DNA of 64,000 nt from Lantana camara (GCA_037501455.1 CM074856.1:98673001-98737000), one strand, 5' to 3'. Counted from the first letter of the stretch, positions 1 to 12,325 are shown. The notes: generated by a model from the sequence alone, not told the origin. Translations and numbers: made by a program.

Positions 1-465
1 ACGAGGTTAATTCCATTAGGTCAGAATCATCGAACAAGTCCAAAGTTAAAGACGGAACTTGAATCCGAGTTCCCGATCTCAAGTTATGATTAAATGACTC
101 AAGGGTGGCCAATTTGCAAAAAGGCCCAAAACTTTCATCAAAAGTTCAATTGAGTCCACTAATGTTCAATCAAGTCCAAAACAAGTTTAAGCCATACAAT
201 TAAGTCCTAAGATCATATAAATCACATAATTCACGAAATTATCATGCTCGGTAAATAAATTGCACGTTGACAGGTTTGACATAACGAAGAATTCTTATCA
301 TAAGTTCAAATAGGTTAAATTCTCATCAAATATTTCAAATGATTTAAAAAAGAATCGAATAAGGAAATATAATTCATATAAAGCATCAATTAAATTATGA
401 AATTAAATACAAGTACGAAATTAAACTCACACTTACCTGTACGTATGAAGACGCGGAGGGCTATA
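1..465 (-). mobile_element. Partial 3' LTR of gypsy element G1
   Basis: Read on the minus strand, this begins just after a purine-rich tract (revcomp of 466-490, with the GGACCTGAGGACAGGTCC-like end typical of gypsy pol/PPT junctions). It resembles the start of the G2 LTR at 32865 (shared GTACAGGTA and AT-rich U3). The LTR runs off the left edge of the window. It has no protein content. The exact first base is uncertain by a few nucleotides. Confidence 0.65.
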
Positions 466-785
466 ACCTCTTCCCCTTAAGAAGGACCTGTCCTCAGGTC
501 CACTGCCTCGAGTTTTGGACTCTAAGCAAAGTTGTCCCGTACGGGGTTAGCAACTCCCCAACAAGAATTAGTTCGGGCTAGGTCTTTAAGAACCAAAGGG
601 AATCTTCAATGTATCAAGATCACGATTCGATGTTGGGTACTCGAACCATCCTCTAGAAGTATCAAGAATTTCTATAAATGTTTTGTGAAGCATGTTGTCT
701 AGTCACGACGACTCACTAAAAAACCTAAACACCCGAGATTCTAAGCTGCCGCCAGAGGCAAGCTAAACAGGTAACAAAAAACGAT

Positions 786-859
786 GAAAGAACCCCATCT
801 TTCGAGCAATAAGGAGAGAACCCCGTCTCTTGAACAACAAGGAGAGAACCCCGTCTCTC
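786..859 (-). repeat. Hairpin array (three units) in G1
   Basis: Three inverted repeats with a CCCC-containing loop on the plus strand (GGGG on the element's strand): 786-803 with arms GAAAGA/TCTTTC, 814-831 with arms AGAGA/TCTCT, and 842-859 with arms GAGAGA/TCTCTC. A fourth, broken copy follows at about 868. The first unit differs from the others in both arms, so pairing is kept. The array corresponds to the five-unit array at 56988-57113. Confidence 0.75.
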
Positions 860-3800
860 GAACAACAAGGAGAGAAAGTTCCAAGGTACAAAATACAGTT
901 ACAACACAAAATAATAACACAAGTTGAAAGTAGCAAAATATCAATTACAACAATTAACAATCACACAAACCATACAAGGAGCAGGTAAATAAGATCGCTT
1001 ACAACGAATAACAATCTTAACAAGGAACAATTATATAGGCAAATAACGAAACATACAACATCGAGAAATTGCTCAAGTTAAGTGTGCATATATGCATATG
1101 CCATGAATATTTCTTGTACCGTTCACCGTGGTAAAGAAATTTGGAGTTGATAACTTTATGTATGGCCTGACCCAAAAGTTAGCTCGACTCTTGACTTGTC
1201 TTTAATATCTTTAGTGTGTCCGATTGAGAAGATGATAGAACCTCGGTTAATCCTATTCTCGATTCCATTATGACTCTTACCCCCTTGTTACCTTCTTTAG
1301 TTCTCGATTATGCGTTTGGTCTTAACCCATTCGACTCGTCTTTGCAAAACGAGTCTTATCATACATCTCCGAAATTAAAGTCAATCTTCTTTATGGTTTA
1401 TTTCTCCTTCTTCAATTTGGTGAAGTTCTTGAAATTCAAATAAATCTTTCGGAAGTGACGATCACTGACTTCTTCGATCTCTCATCGTCAACCTGTAAAT
1501 CTTTTATTAGCATGACCAACTTTTTAATTGACCGATATCTGACTTGTCCCGCATTCCTTCAGAACATTCATCCTTATACCAGGTTCGATTTTACTATCTT
1601 TGACCATACCAAAATTCATCACATACTCGACACTAAAAACAGTTACTGATATCTCAAAAGTTTTGTGGGAAATATATAACTTTTCTCTTTCGTGGATATT
1701 TGAGAAAATTCAATGTCGACCCAGCCTTCACTCTCTAATTTATATTTATACTTTATCTCCAATTAAGTAGTTGTTACAGAAGCATAACAAATAGGAGTGA
1801 TAACGAATCGAGCAGTGCCTCCACCTTAGTATTCATAGGATAGTGAATGCACAATCTTCTCTAAATAACCTGGTATAGTTCTTTGTTAAAGACTTGGTTA
1901 ACTGGAACTCATTAACATCATCTTTAAACATGATAACTTGATCAAGCTTCCCTTCTTCAAAGCTAATTTAGAAATCCATCAGAAGTTTCCTAATAATAAC
2001 ATCATCTTTGGTACCTGAATTACGTACACAAGAATACCCGAACGAATCAATCTTTTCGACACCTCTTGGAGGTCTTCAACCGAGTGTAGTAACTTAACTT
2101 CCACTTTAAAGGTTTAACTAATAAGCCCGTTTCATTCCTTTTCCTATCACTATCATTAGGACTTTCATGCCTACCAAGACTCGTATTTCTATTGTTTCTG
2201 CTAAAATACTTCTTCGAGCATAACCCTGAATTTATGTTTATCTTTCGGTCTTGCTCTCCCCTAAGAGTTTCTGCCTTCACATGTTGAACTCTATTCATCC
2301 TCCTTTAATTGGAATATTTTTTTTTTGTTCGTGAGTAATTCTCGTTAGGGAGTGTGTTTAATCAGAATAGCTACCCGAACCCTTTGTCTTCCAACTCCTC
2401 TCCTTTTAATCCTCTTGAAATCCGAATCCCATTTTCTTTTCTTATCCAATACGAACAACTCGAAGTCAATTTAAACCCCTTTTTAAATTCTGAAATTCCA
2501 TTCCTATCTCTATCTTACCCTATCACCCAAAACGTTCTTCTTCAACTTGATTCGGGAGAACTTTGATTGAAGTGGTAGTTGAAGTGTCAAATGGAGAAAG
2601 CATCCTAACTAGTAACACTGAAACGATGCGTGTTGGGTTATGGTGCTAAATGCATGTAGCACATATTCTCAATAAAGGAAATGCAACATCAAATCATCAG
2701 TTTAGCATCAAAGCCCATAGTTCAACAAACGAATATGCCTCAACAATTTAACAACTATAATATTAAAGTGTATAAGATAAGAATTTGAATAATTCAAAAT
2801 GATGTATGATGCACGTGCTATGAATACAATGAGCCTATCACCGTAGCAGTGGTTTTAGCATGACATCTTCTCCTCTGATTTCGATGTTGTGAGCATAAGT
2901 TGTAAGGTTGAGCATGGTTCAATCATTGGTGATGCTTTCCATTCCTCGCTTGCTTCCTTGTATCACCGTGTCCCGAAATCCCAAGAAGATGATACAGTTC
3001 GAATTCTTCAATACTCCTTACTATCTTTGCTTTGCATCCATCCATTGATCCAAGCTTGTAATCGTATTAATTAAGCTTTCTTACTTGGCCCCGTTACAAA
3101 ACCACATAGTTGACGGCTCTCCATTCCATATATCTAGCTGGGAAGCCTTTAACACCTCTGGAATCTAGTCCCAAACCTGATATGATTCTTGAGTCTTCCT
3201 AATTTGGCTTTTCATTTTGCTCACCTACTTCCAACTAAAAGGGCCGACAATGAACTTTAAATGGTTCAATCTTACATTAAGTATCTTCATAATTTGATGA
3301 ATATGAGTTCCACGCCTATCCCGTTACCTCACATATCCTTTAAGTTGGTGGTTAGGGTCCCCACAATACACTTATATTGATGATCTTCAAGATTTGTAGA
3401 GAAGATGAAATTGATGACTTCTCCGGGGTCAAAGCCTTCTATCCCGGTGTTGAGGAGCGAGGAGTAGTTCCATTTTGTAGACCATGAAATTCAATACCCG
3501 ACTTTTGAATTATGATGCCTCTAAAATCTCATTGTTGGTGATAGAAGATAGCTTATAGTTGAGGTTGATAGTAGCCTTGATAGCATGATGATAATCTACA
3601 ATCAAAAGCTCAACTGAAGTATAGATACATGTGGATTAGTGTATGCTTACGGCACATATTTAGAAAATTAAATACATATAAAATGCAAAGGGCAACATAT
3701 AAAGCAACGAAATTCAACGAAAATCACATATAGCAAGTAATTTTCAGCAATTCGCGATATTTAATGATGAAAATCAATGTGATGCACACGTTGACAAGTT

Positions 3801-3865
3801 GTTACTATGCCGTACAACCTAAACTGACTCAACATGACACGAGAACTCAGATTTTGTAACCTGGA

Positions 3866-3877
3866 GCTCTGATAGCA
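3866..3877 (-). other. Primer-binding site of G1 (tRNA-iMet type)
   Basis: The minus strand reads TGCTATCAGAGC, one mismatch from the tRNA-iMet PBS TGGTATCAGAGC used by the other elements here. It lies eight bases downstream of the LTR end at 3886, which fixes the element's orientation. Confidence 0.75.
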
Positions 3878-3885
3878 CTTAAGGA

Positions 3886-4797
3886 TGTAATGCCCGAGCG
3901 CGTGACGTCACATCCCCCGTATTAAGACCCGACCCGCATATAAAATGGGTAATTCATACACTTGCCAGATCAGAGCGAATGGGGACTCACTCAATCACTA
4001 TGTTAGGCGGGAGCTAACCTTCGAAACCAAATAAACAAGGAAAAATAACATGTGCGGAAGCGTTAATATGATAATAACATAGTCAATGAGCTCACTGGCT
4101 CAAATTCAATAACATTCATAGCGCTCATAACCGTTTAGAATCATAAATAACAATTAAATGATATGAGTGTGTAAGTGAAAGAAAACTACACACGACTCCA
4201 AGACTTAACGGACTCGATTTCCCGCCAAGCACTCCAAAACCTCTAAGAAAACTGAAAACAAAGCCAGGTTCAGTCATTGAGAGACTAGTGGGTATAAAAT
4301 AGGGTTTAATACAACAATAATACAGAAATTAAACACCCACACATGCAAGTTATAACCCCGTGCGAGGTTTTGAAACATTTTCCAAGTGGGTGAAAATAAA
4401 GAAAACAACGCTCGATTACAACAATCAATTTCATTCATGCATTACATTAGGTTGTTACGTGAGCCCGGCGAGTGGGCAAATTCTCCAACCTTCTCCTCGT
4501 GTGTGCATTAACCATTCAATCATTTCTTAGCGATCACACAACATTAATTCATTCATAATCGTTCATAATAATTCATTCCTTCATAATCGTTCTTAATCAT
4601 AAATTCATTCATAATCGTTCATTATCATTTACCCCTTTTTCCTCCGGTTAGTGGATGGGTTCGCCCAAAGACCCGTCCATCCATTCATTGTTGACAGTGA
4701 GGTTCATGACTCCCCAAAGGCCCGGTTCCCATTCCTCGCTAATCTCCTAGCGAGGGTCGGTATCACCGTAGTTTTGTTGGAACTAGTGCACGGGGAT
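3886..4797 (-). mobile_element. 5' LTR of G1, first part
   Basis: On the minus strand the LTR ends GGGCATTACA at 3886. It carries gypsy-LTR landmarks seen elsewhere in the window: the paired motif arms at 4002-4010 and 4222-4230, and the segment at 4640-4770 that is clearly homologous to 35900-36060 in G3. The LTR is cut at 4797 by the solo LTR and resumes at 8875. Bases 4530-4640 form a simple ATTCATAATCGTTC-type repeat. There is no protein-coding content. Confidence 0.7.
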
Positions 4798-5097
4798 TAC
4801 AACATCCTGCTCGTCCGACTTACAAGGTACGCCACGTTTCAACCTTTTTATGTGTTTAATTATGTCATTTTGTGTTTTGCGTGGCCCTATTTTGAACTCT
4901 TTTAGAGTTTAGGGGCCCCTTTGTAATTTTTTCTTTTTAGGGGTTTTTCGGTCACTACTTGTTTGATCGAGATTTTGACCTCTTTGACCCCTTTAATGCG
5001 TTCGGGGCATTGAAATGAGTTCGTAGACTCTGATTTTGCCCCATTCTGACGTCGTTAGCCCTTTCTCCCGATCGTTTTCACGTATGAGGACCCGAGA

Positions 5098-5103
5098 TAT
5101 ATA
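5098..5103 (+). promoter_or_regulatory. Likely TATA box of the solo LTR
   Basis: TATATA about 300 bp into the LTR, followed some 30-45 bp later by a pyrimidine-rich stretch (TTCTCTCCCTCTCTCCC). If it is real, U3 is only about 0.3 kb and most of this long LTR is transcribed leader. This is inferred from position and composition only. Confidence 0.45.
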
Positions 5104-5339
5104 CCCGGATCCTCGTATTTCGTGCCAAACGTAGCAGACTTCAGTTCTCTCCCTCTCTCCCACGATTTTCACTGTGCACACACACTTGAGGTATATTTTC
5201 ATACACAACTCAAACTCGCTCGTTTCTCGATGGAATTCGATGAACCAATAGTGCTTTTCGATGAGCTCGATGACGTGGTCACAATCGTACCAAGATCTCG
5301 ACCAACCGACGACCGACGGTGGAGTTATCGTTGAATTTC

Positions 5340-6190
5340 AGGTGTAGCTGGAGAGGGTGGCGGAGCCGCCACTTCGCCGGCTTTTCACAGCGGCTTCCGG
5401 TGACCCTCCGGCGACACGCACCCCAGGCACGACAAGAAGGACTCCCGGAGCATCATTGGATGTTGACGGAGCGGCTATCCGGGCCACGATGGCACCGCAC
5501 GCGCCACCTGAAGCTCACGGCAACGGCGTCCGTCACTGTAGCGGCGATGATTCCACCGCTCCGGCGGTCTTTTTCGACGAAGGTTGGTGTTTCCTACCCT
5601 TTTCCTACCCTCTGAGTTCGTTTTCGGCATCGATTTCATCTGATTTTGGCCGTAGGTGGTGGTTCTGGCGACTTGAGCGGCGGCAGAAACTTCGGTGGCC
5701 AACGGAGGCCTTTTTCGTCGATCTTTTGGCCTCGGGCTCTTCACGAAAGTTATTCGGAACGACGAGAACTATTATCCTTTGATCACGCTACTCCAGATTT
5801 GGCCATTTGGTGGCAGATCGTGGCGGCACAGTGGCGGTGCAACGGCGGGGCTAGCTCGGGGATTTTCTCCGGCAACCACCTTAGGGGTTTCGAAGAGCTC
5901 GTCACGGGTAAGATAATGCTTCTTTTGGATTCGATTTTGGTTCACTGGTTTGGAAGTAATTGGATTTTGAAGATTTTAGGGTCTTCGTATTCTTGGATTT
6001 GAAATTGGAGATTATTGGCTTAGAATTTCCAGAAATTGATCGAGGAATTGGATTGAGCACGAGGAATCCTCGCACGGGTGAATTTTCGGGAATTTTCCGG
6101 CACGTTCCGGCGACGGCCGGCCACTGTTCCGGCAGCTCCGGCGGCGGCGCTCCGGCGACCTTCGGACAGTTTATCCGCTTCGTCGTGGTG
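5340..6190 (+). repeat. GC-rich, palindrome-bearing block in the solo LTR leader
   Basis: A block much richer in G+C than its surroundings, with repeated CCGGCG words. It holds a perfect-arm palindrome GTGGCGGAGCCGCCAC at 5357-5372 and a second cluster of CCGGCG/CGGCCGG words at 6095-6160. Several GTAAG/GTGAGT donor-like sites occur (about 5908 and 6188). It contains overlapping short ORFs in several frames but no recognisable domain. It could be LTR leader or captured host sequence, and I cannot tell which. Confidence 0.5.
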
Positions 6191-8429
6191 AGTCCAACAC
6201 CACTTTCCGTTCATCAATCAGACACTCGGGTTAATTTCTGCGAATTTATTTGTGCGTTTGTGATTTATTTGATTAATTGTACTAAATGTAATTTAATTGC
6301 GATTTGCTTGAGTTATCGATTTATATGAACTCCGATGTATACGAAATCATGTATTTAATGAAATGTGATAGGTGTTGATGCTTTGAATTGTAAATTGAAC
6401 CCGTTATGCTGAAATTGTATTAGTTGTTAATTGTTTAAAATGTAATTCGTTCTTGCATGTTCGAGAAATTGATGAGTATGCATTGCATGGTATTTAAAAA
6501 TAAGTAATGAATTATGGAATACATGAATTCATGATTTATTGTTGATATTAGTCTCGTTTCATGCCATTTGGGTATATTTCTTGTACAAGGGATGTTTATG
6601 TAATTTTAGAAAATACAAATTTGTATAATTTGAATTAATTGAACCTTATCATTTAAAAACGATTATGATAATTTTGATTAAGTAAAAGTTGAATCAGCAT
6701 GCCTTGGATGATCAAATTTGAGACTTCTACAATTAAAGTTTAATTACCTAAATTGAATTTGAATCTATTATGCAATGTATGAATTGTATGAACTTTGATT
6801 AGTTAAATGGCTTAGTCGGAATTTGGTATGTAACCCCGTGGGTCTAAATGAATTCGTCACAAGCTATTATATTATTCAATTGGCCTTGTAATATGTAGAT
6901 TTCGTATAAAATGTGATATATGACTTAAATGGAACTTAATAGGATTTAATTAGAAACTTTTTGCAAGTAAGAAATAATTTATTCGTACGAATAGGAATTG
7001 GTTAGGTAATGTATGAACTTAGTAGGGTTGAGTAATTTGGTTGGAATTTACTATAAAATCTTATGAATTAAATGAAATTCGTAGCATGTTATAATATGAT
7101 TTATTTGGTCTTATAATACGTGCCTTTTGAATGAAAAGGTGTTAGGTGAATTTAGTTTGTTGTTTTGCAAATGTGCATCATATGAATTTAGTTTTGTGCA
7201 TTCATGAATATGTCCTAAGGTTTTCTTTTGCAAGTAATTGTTATGAATTTGAACCCTGCTTATGTGATTGCATTTCTTAAGTGTTTGAGCATGTGCTGTG
7301 CGTCTCTGTGTGGTTGTTTGAGTCTGTCTGAGCCATGTGTTGTGTTTTGTGTGTTCAACTGGTTCAGGTGCACCCGGGGTGGTGACAAGTGAGTCGTGCA
7401 GGTTCCGGGGTGGACCATTTGTGTGTCTTCGGCTGTGATTGGTACCAGGTGAGGTTAGGATATAGTTATACCCTGATGAAATATGCCGGTTTTCGAATGC
7501 ATGCGACTTATAAGCCTTTATGTATATGTAGATATGTGTAAGATACGTATTTTGTTGGCCTTGCTATAAGTTTGAAAGTATGAAGCTATGTATAAGCCTA
7601 TGTATGCTTAACTTTGATTTCGTTATGATTTTGAGGTCGGCGTGATATGTACATACGATACGATAAGTACGATATGCATGTGCTTTGTATAAGTGTGAGT
7701 CTAGCGGGTTTAAGCTTCCGATTTTCGTGATAAGTGTAAGTGTAAGTTTGGGCCCCAGAGTTGTGTGGTTCTGGAGACCCGGGACGACCATCAGGGTCGC
7801 CGGTTGTAACCCCAGGACACTTCTCCACTCATAGGATCAACCCGAAACCCACTAGGAGGGAGGTGGGGGACGGAGTCCTTGGGAAGTGAGTGTCGCGAAA
7901 CTCACTACCCTGACGTATATATGTGGATGGTTTGGGTGTGCACAACCCACCCATCAACCGGTGTAAGTGGAGGTATGTGTTATGATTTCGTTTGTTTAAG
8001 TCTTTGTGTGTTATGAAGGAGTTGGATGGTTATGTGCTCGTACCCGCCGAGCTTTACGTTTGTCTGTCATAAGTTCATGAAACGGGGGTAGATTCTTAAA
8101 TCAAGATAAAATGGGTTTTGCCATTATCCTAATAAGTTATGTTCCGATATGTGTGCTAAGTCTGCATGAATCTGAGTTATACTTTAAGTTACGTTGGAGT
8201 TAAGATTTTTTTGTTTGGTTTTAAGCCTCCCTATATGTATACTATCACGGGAAAATGTTTTGGTGTGCAAAAACTAACCCCGGGTTCACGAACATTACTT
8301 CTTCTACGTGTTGTGCTTTGTATATATGTATAGCGTGCGTGTGTTAACCCCTCGCTCAGTCTTTGGACTGACCCCTTCCCCTTTATGTTTTTAGTGTGCA
8401 GGTTTGCTTTGGAAGTCGTTGGAGTTCGT

Positions 8430-8751
8430 GCTAGGCGGTTGTTAGTGTTAGTTGAGTCTATGTTGGTCTATCTGAGGTTGTTAACTGTTGTATTTCGAAT
8501 TTCGTTTGTAAGTTTTGTATAAGCCCTGTAATGTGCAGGTTCGTGTTTATGATTTGGATATATGGTAATTCGAGACAGGTTAGGACAGGTTTGCTTGTCT
8601 AGTTGAACCCGTTTAGTTGATGTTTATCTACTTACTGGAATATATGAATTATGATTGTTGATTTAAAGTTTTTTGAAAATTTGTATTTTGTATCGCTTCC
8701 GCGTTCAGGCTTTGTATATTTCCTTTTGTACAGGGTTAGATACCGCCTAGC
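8430..8751 (+). repeat. Long-range inverted pair GCTAGGCGG / CCGCCTAGC in the solo LTR
   Basis: GCTAGGCGG at 8430-8438 and its perfect complement CCGCCTAGC at 8743-8751, 304 nt apart, near the LTR 3' end. The same pair occurs at the equivalent place in the other gypsy LTRs of the window. Confidence 0.8.
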
Positions 8752-8874
8752 TAGTGTGTGTGTTTTCGTTTGTCACCCGTTCGCTGTGATTTGGTGCGTG
8801 TGTGGACTTTCCATTTCGTACACGTGTCAGGTCATAGTGCGGGGGTGTGGTGCCCCACCGTTTCGGGTGCTACA

Positions 8875-10100
8875 GGGATCACCGTCAGCCTATGCTTCCC
8901 CGAATAGCTACGTACACTTAGTCCCAGGGCCCCCATTCATTGTGATCAATCAATTCACACCAAAATATTTGGTATGGATTCATAAATAAAGGCTTCACGT
9001 TGAAAACATTGGTTCTTTGAAAACTCAATATAGATGTAGATATACTTTTGGCCGAAATCTTGCACGTTAGGGGATATCGGGTCATTTTCTTAACTAATAG
9101 AAGAGAAACCCACCTGGCTACACCTTACCGAACAAGACCAAGAAGAAAAGAAGACTTGAAGATAGCCTATGAACCCGGCACGTCTCCGCCCTGGAGTAAA
9201 CTATACAAAAAGACAATACAGTGCGTTCGTGAGCCTCAAGAATCCAAATGAACCAAATATGATGCACGACAATGCATTAACATGATATGACATGCATAAG
9301 AAATAATGATGTGCTATTAAAATGTTCATGTGCACAATTAATGCCACTTAGACACGTAAATGAGTCATTCGTTAATTACACGAATAAATTGTTTCCATTC
9401 ATTATCATTCGTTCATCCAATATCGTTCGTTCGTTTAATATTCAATTCATAATACATTCTAAAACATGTTACAATGAATAAAGATCATGTTGGAATGTAA
9501 GAAATCCATTAAGATTCATAAAGAATACAAGGGTTGCAAGGAAGGTCACAATATAGCATTTAACATTCAAGCATAAAAGTCAAATTTATACTTCGTAAAT
9601 CAGGCCATAAAGTTCATAAAAATATCATACCATCTCATTCAACAAGCCATTAATATCATAGATACAAGTTTGAAGCAAAAGAGATCAATTAAATCACATA
9701 CGGAAGGCAAGGGAGTGAAAGGAATGCAAGGAAGTGGATTTCGGTAAAAGCTGACAGTTTTCGGAAATGCGCAAGCTGTAGAAAAATGAAGTTATCTTGA
9801 GTTCTTGAAATTGGAATTAAGTTTTGTTTGTTGGATATGAAACTAGACAAACAGGTCTTTCCAATGCTATATCGTTGAATTTTAGTTCCAAGCGATGTGA
9901 AAATGGCGTAAGCTTGAAGTGGAACGAAAGCAGAGATTTTCGTTAAAGTGGCGGCACATTTTTCAAATGATTATATCTCACAAACCAGGACGAATTTTAA
10001 GGTGGTTCCATTTGGAGAATGTTTTAGACTTCAAAAGGTTTCAGTGGTCCAATAAACATGTCCTAACCTGTCCCGAATCATTCCAATTCAATAAATGGTA
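8875..10100 (-). mobile_element. 5' LTR of G1, second part
   Basis: This continues the LTR interrupted at 4797. The segments 8875-8940, 9040-9250 and 9700-10060 align by eye with 36050-36120, 36230-36480 and 36840-37215 of the G3 LTR. The right end is not sharp: homology to G3 fades near 10060-10100 where a plus-strand LTR fragment takes over, and the true LTR start is missing. There is no coding content. Confidence 0.6.
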
Positions 10101-12325
10101 CATCGACCCAATAAATAAACATATACAATAGATAAATAAATGGCTCATTTTGTTGCGTTCCCTTGCTTTCTTTATTGCATTAATTCATTATTTTCATGCC
10201 TAATCCATAGCCGGACCTTCCCCTGCTCCCCTTCCACCGAAACGCTGTTGTTGCTGCTTTGATTTCGAGAAGAGAAGGCCAACACGGTCGTGTCCGATTT
10301 CTTTAAAAAATGGACATGGCCGTGTTCCATTCTCGACCTCGACAGTAAATTTTAATTAAATTGGACATGGTCGTGTCCCATTATGCCTGAAAATGAACAC
10401 GGCCATGTCCAAGCTTCGTTTTTGGGCCTAAGTTTTAATTAAATTCGGGCATGACCGTATTATGTTGGAGCAGCAGCGGCGGTAGTTCGTTTTGTGTTTT
10501 TGGTGCTTTTATTTGCTTTTTCCCACCCCGATTATGATCCTAAATTGTTGTTAACATGTTATATTATATGTTAGAATGTTTATTTTGGTTTTATGGCCTT
10601 GTTTTCGATGTGTAAACGTGACCGTGATTGCATGTCCGTTTTGATGCTACGTGTGAAACCTTATTGCACGTGTTGTATTATTTGTGCATTCTAACCTTGT
10701 ATATGCATGAGTTGTGATATGATTTGATATGTATGATGCTTATTTGACATGTTATGCTTTGATTTTTGTCTTGTTCTTATGTTTCAACTCTTGAATACGT
10801 GCCTGAACTTGAACGCTTGAACGTGCTAACTCTTGTTACTTCTTTTGCATCACTTGCATTCATATGCATTTTCTGAACATCTAATTGGTTCATTTTGAGT
10901 CTAAGTTTGTCCTTCGTTCTTTGTTTTGCTCTTAGGTTCGTTCCGTGGTTGAAGAGGTGGTCTCATAGAAGGGTTTTGGTCGGCAAGGTGAGGTTTCTTT
11001 CTTTTAGTTATTACGACCTACCACCCTAAATGTGACTTAAGCCCGCATGTGATATATGTATATATATGTATATAGATACGTGTTTGATATGTATTTTGTG
11101 GGAATTGGCCCTTTTTTTATAAAACGTTTGAAAATGCTTTTATGTATAAGTAAGCTATATTTTCGTTCCTTTGTTTTAAAAAGGGTTGGCGTGTGTGTGT
11201 GATATGTTCTAGCGAGAATTGGCTTTGAAAGATAAGTCTTTGTATAAGCATGATAAGTGTGCGTGACTTTTGAACAAAGGAGCCCCGGGACGGCGTCAGG
11301 CCATCGGGTTACTCCCGAGTATGGACTCCACTTCGATAGGATCAACCCGAAACTCACTAGGAGGCTAGTGGGGGACGAAATCCTTGGGCGTGAATGTCAT
11401 GAAACTCATGACCCTGACATATAAGCGTGTTGGATGCGAAGGGTGGCCACCCTTCCATCCCTCAGAGAAGAGGTATGTGCGTGTTTGCTTTATGCCTTCG
11501 TTTGTGTTAAGTTTCGAGTTTTGACTTGTGGAGGAGGTTGGTTGGTTTACGCTCGTACTCGCCGAGTGGTGTGTGTGTTTTGCTTCCGTCTATGATTCGT
11601 GAAATGGGAGTGGACTTCTAAATCCTAAAATTGGTCGATTTTGGCCTTCGGCCATAAACCTTTTCTATATATATGTTATCACTTGTTAAAATGTTTTGAA
11701 TTGCAAAAACCACGCCCGGTTCATGAACCCTCTAAGTTTTGTATATGCTCTGCTCTATATTTATGTACGGGTTCGTGTGTTAGCCCCCGCACCAGTCTTT
11801 AGGACTGACCCCTCTTCGTTGTTTCTTTTTTCCCTTTTTCTTCTTGAGTTTGCAGGTGCAGGTCTTCGGTTCGTGCTAGGCGGTGGTCTTTTACTTTGGG
11901 TCGTTCGAGTTTGTTAGTGGAGTCTTTTGCATCCTTGCATCTTTACTTTCCTGTTTTGGTACTATGTATAGATATGGTACTAAGTATATATGGGTACAAG
12001 TATGGTATTATGTATAAGCTTTGTATGAACTTTGATTCGGAGTTGAGCTTGTACTTGTATGATTCTTTTAGCCTTGGATGGGCATATTATATGTCATTTG
12101 TATTAATGTAACATGTATGTTTGTATTTTGCGATACTGGTCGCTTTCGTATCCGTTTTTGTTTTGTTGCGCACTCGGAATGAGGGTCTAGACCGCCTAGC
12201 TAGTGTGTGGGTTTTTGTTTGTCACACATTCGCTATAACTTGATGCGTGTGCGGAGTCTTCGTTTCATTAAACATGTCGGGTTATAGTCCGGGGGATGTG
12301 GTGCCCTTCGCTTCGGGGTTCTACA
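10101..12325 (+). mobile_element. 5'-truncated gypsy LTR fragment
   Basis: Its 3' end is clear: GGGGTTCTACA at 12325, preceded by the gypsy LTR 3' module (CAGTCTTTAGGACTGACCCC near 11800, GCTAGGCGG at 11875-11883, CCGCCTAGC at 12192-12200, GTCACACATTCGCT near 12220). The left end is not an LTR start, and compared with complete LTRs here the first several hundred bases are missing. No PBS follows and no target duplication is visible, so the fragment was shortened by a deletion or recombination on its left side. The start coordinate is approximate. Confidence 0.6.
10282..10460 (+). repeat. Palindrome array of the 10-12 kb gypsy LTR
   Basis: Four to five short inverted repeats of one type in 180 bp: ACACGGTCGTGT (10282-10293), ACATGGCCGTGT (10314-10325), GGACATGGTCGTGTCC (10363-10378), ACACGGCCATGT (10397-10408) and a weak copy near 10448. 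Several mispairs are G-T and would be G-U pairs in RNA. The array lies about 2 kb before the LTR end, comparable to arrays with other sequences in other LTRs here. Confidence 0.7.

Larger units (their letters stand above)
466..3885 (-). mobile_element. Decayed internal region of gypsy-like element G1, probably non-autonomous
   Basis: A 3.4 kb stretch on the minus strand between a recognisable PBS (3866-3877) and a PPT-like tract (466-490). I find no RT, integrase, RNase H or protease motif in any frame. Its length (3420 bp) is close to that of the internal region of the mini-Gag element at 53710-57182 (3473 bp). It shares with that element the leader next to the PBS, the hairpin array near the 3' end (786-859), and a 12-bp match GGTGAACGGTAC at about 1119-1130, which in the younger element lies at the gag stop. 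So it is probably an old member of the same non-autonomous group. A decayed gag is expected around 1100-1900, but I could not resolve one. No host gene is seen. Confidence 0.6.
4798..8874 (+). mobile_element. Solo gypsy LTR, 4.08 kb, nested in the G1 LTR
   Basis: The sequence begins TACAACATCC (expected TGTAAC, so decayed) and ends TTTCGGGTGCTACA. It is flanked by the 5-bp target duplication GGGAT (4793-4797 and 8875-8879). Homologous G1 LTR sequence continues on both sides when compared with the G3 copy at 36000-36110. No PBS, PPT or second LTR is present, so it is most simply the product of recombination between two LTRs. It carries the standard 3' module of gypsy LTRs in this window (CTCAGTCTTTGGACTGACCCC at about 8350, then GCTAGGCGG, CCGCCTAGC, GTCACCCGTTCGCT). 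ORFs between 5.1 and 6.3 kb lie inside the LTR and I do not call them genes. Confidence 0.8.

Noticed and set aside
1..3885. Small ORFs on both strands (for example 2047-2298 minus and 2354-2566 plus) as host genes
   Set aside because: They sit between an LTR and a PBS of one decayed element and have no recognisable domain.
5319..6328. Cluster of overlapping ORFs of 60-140 codons that could be taken for a host gene
   Set aside because: They lie wholly inside a solo LTR bounded by a target duplication, overlap in several frames as expected in GC-rich DNA, and show no recognisable domain.
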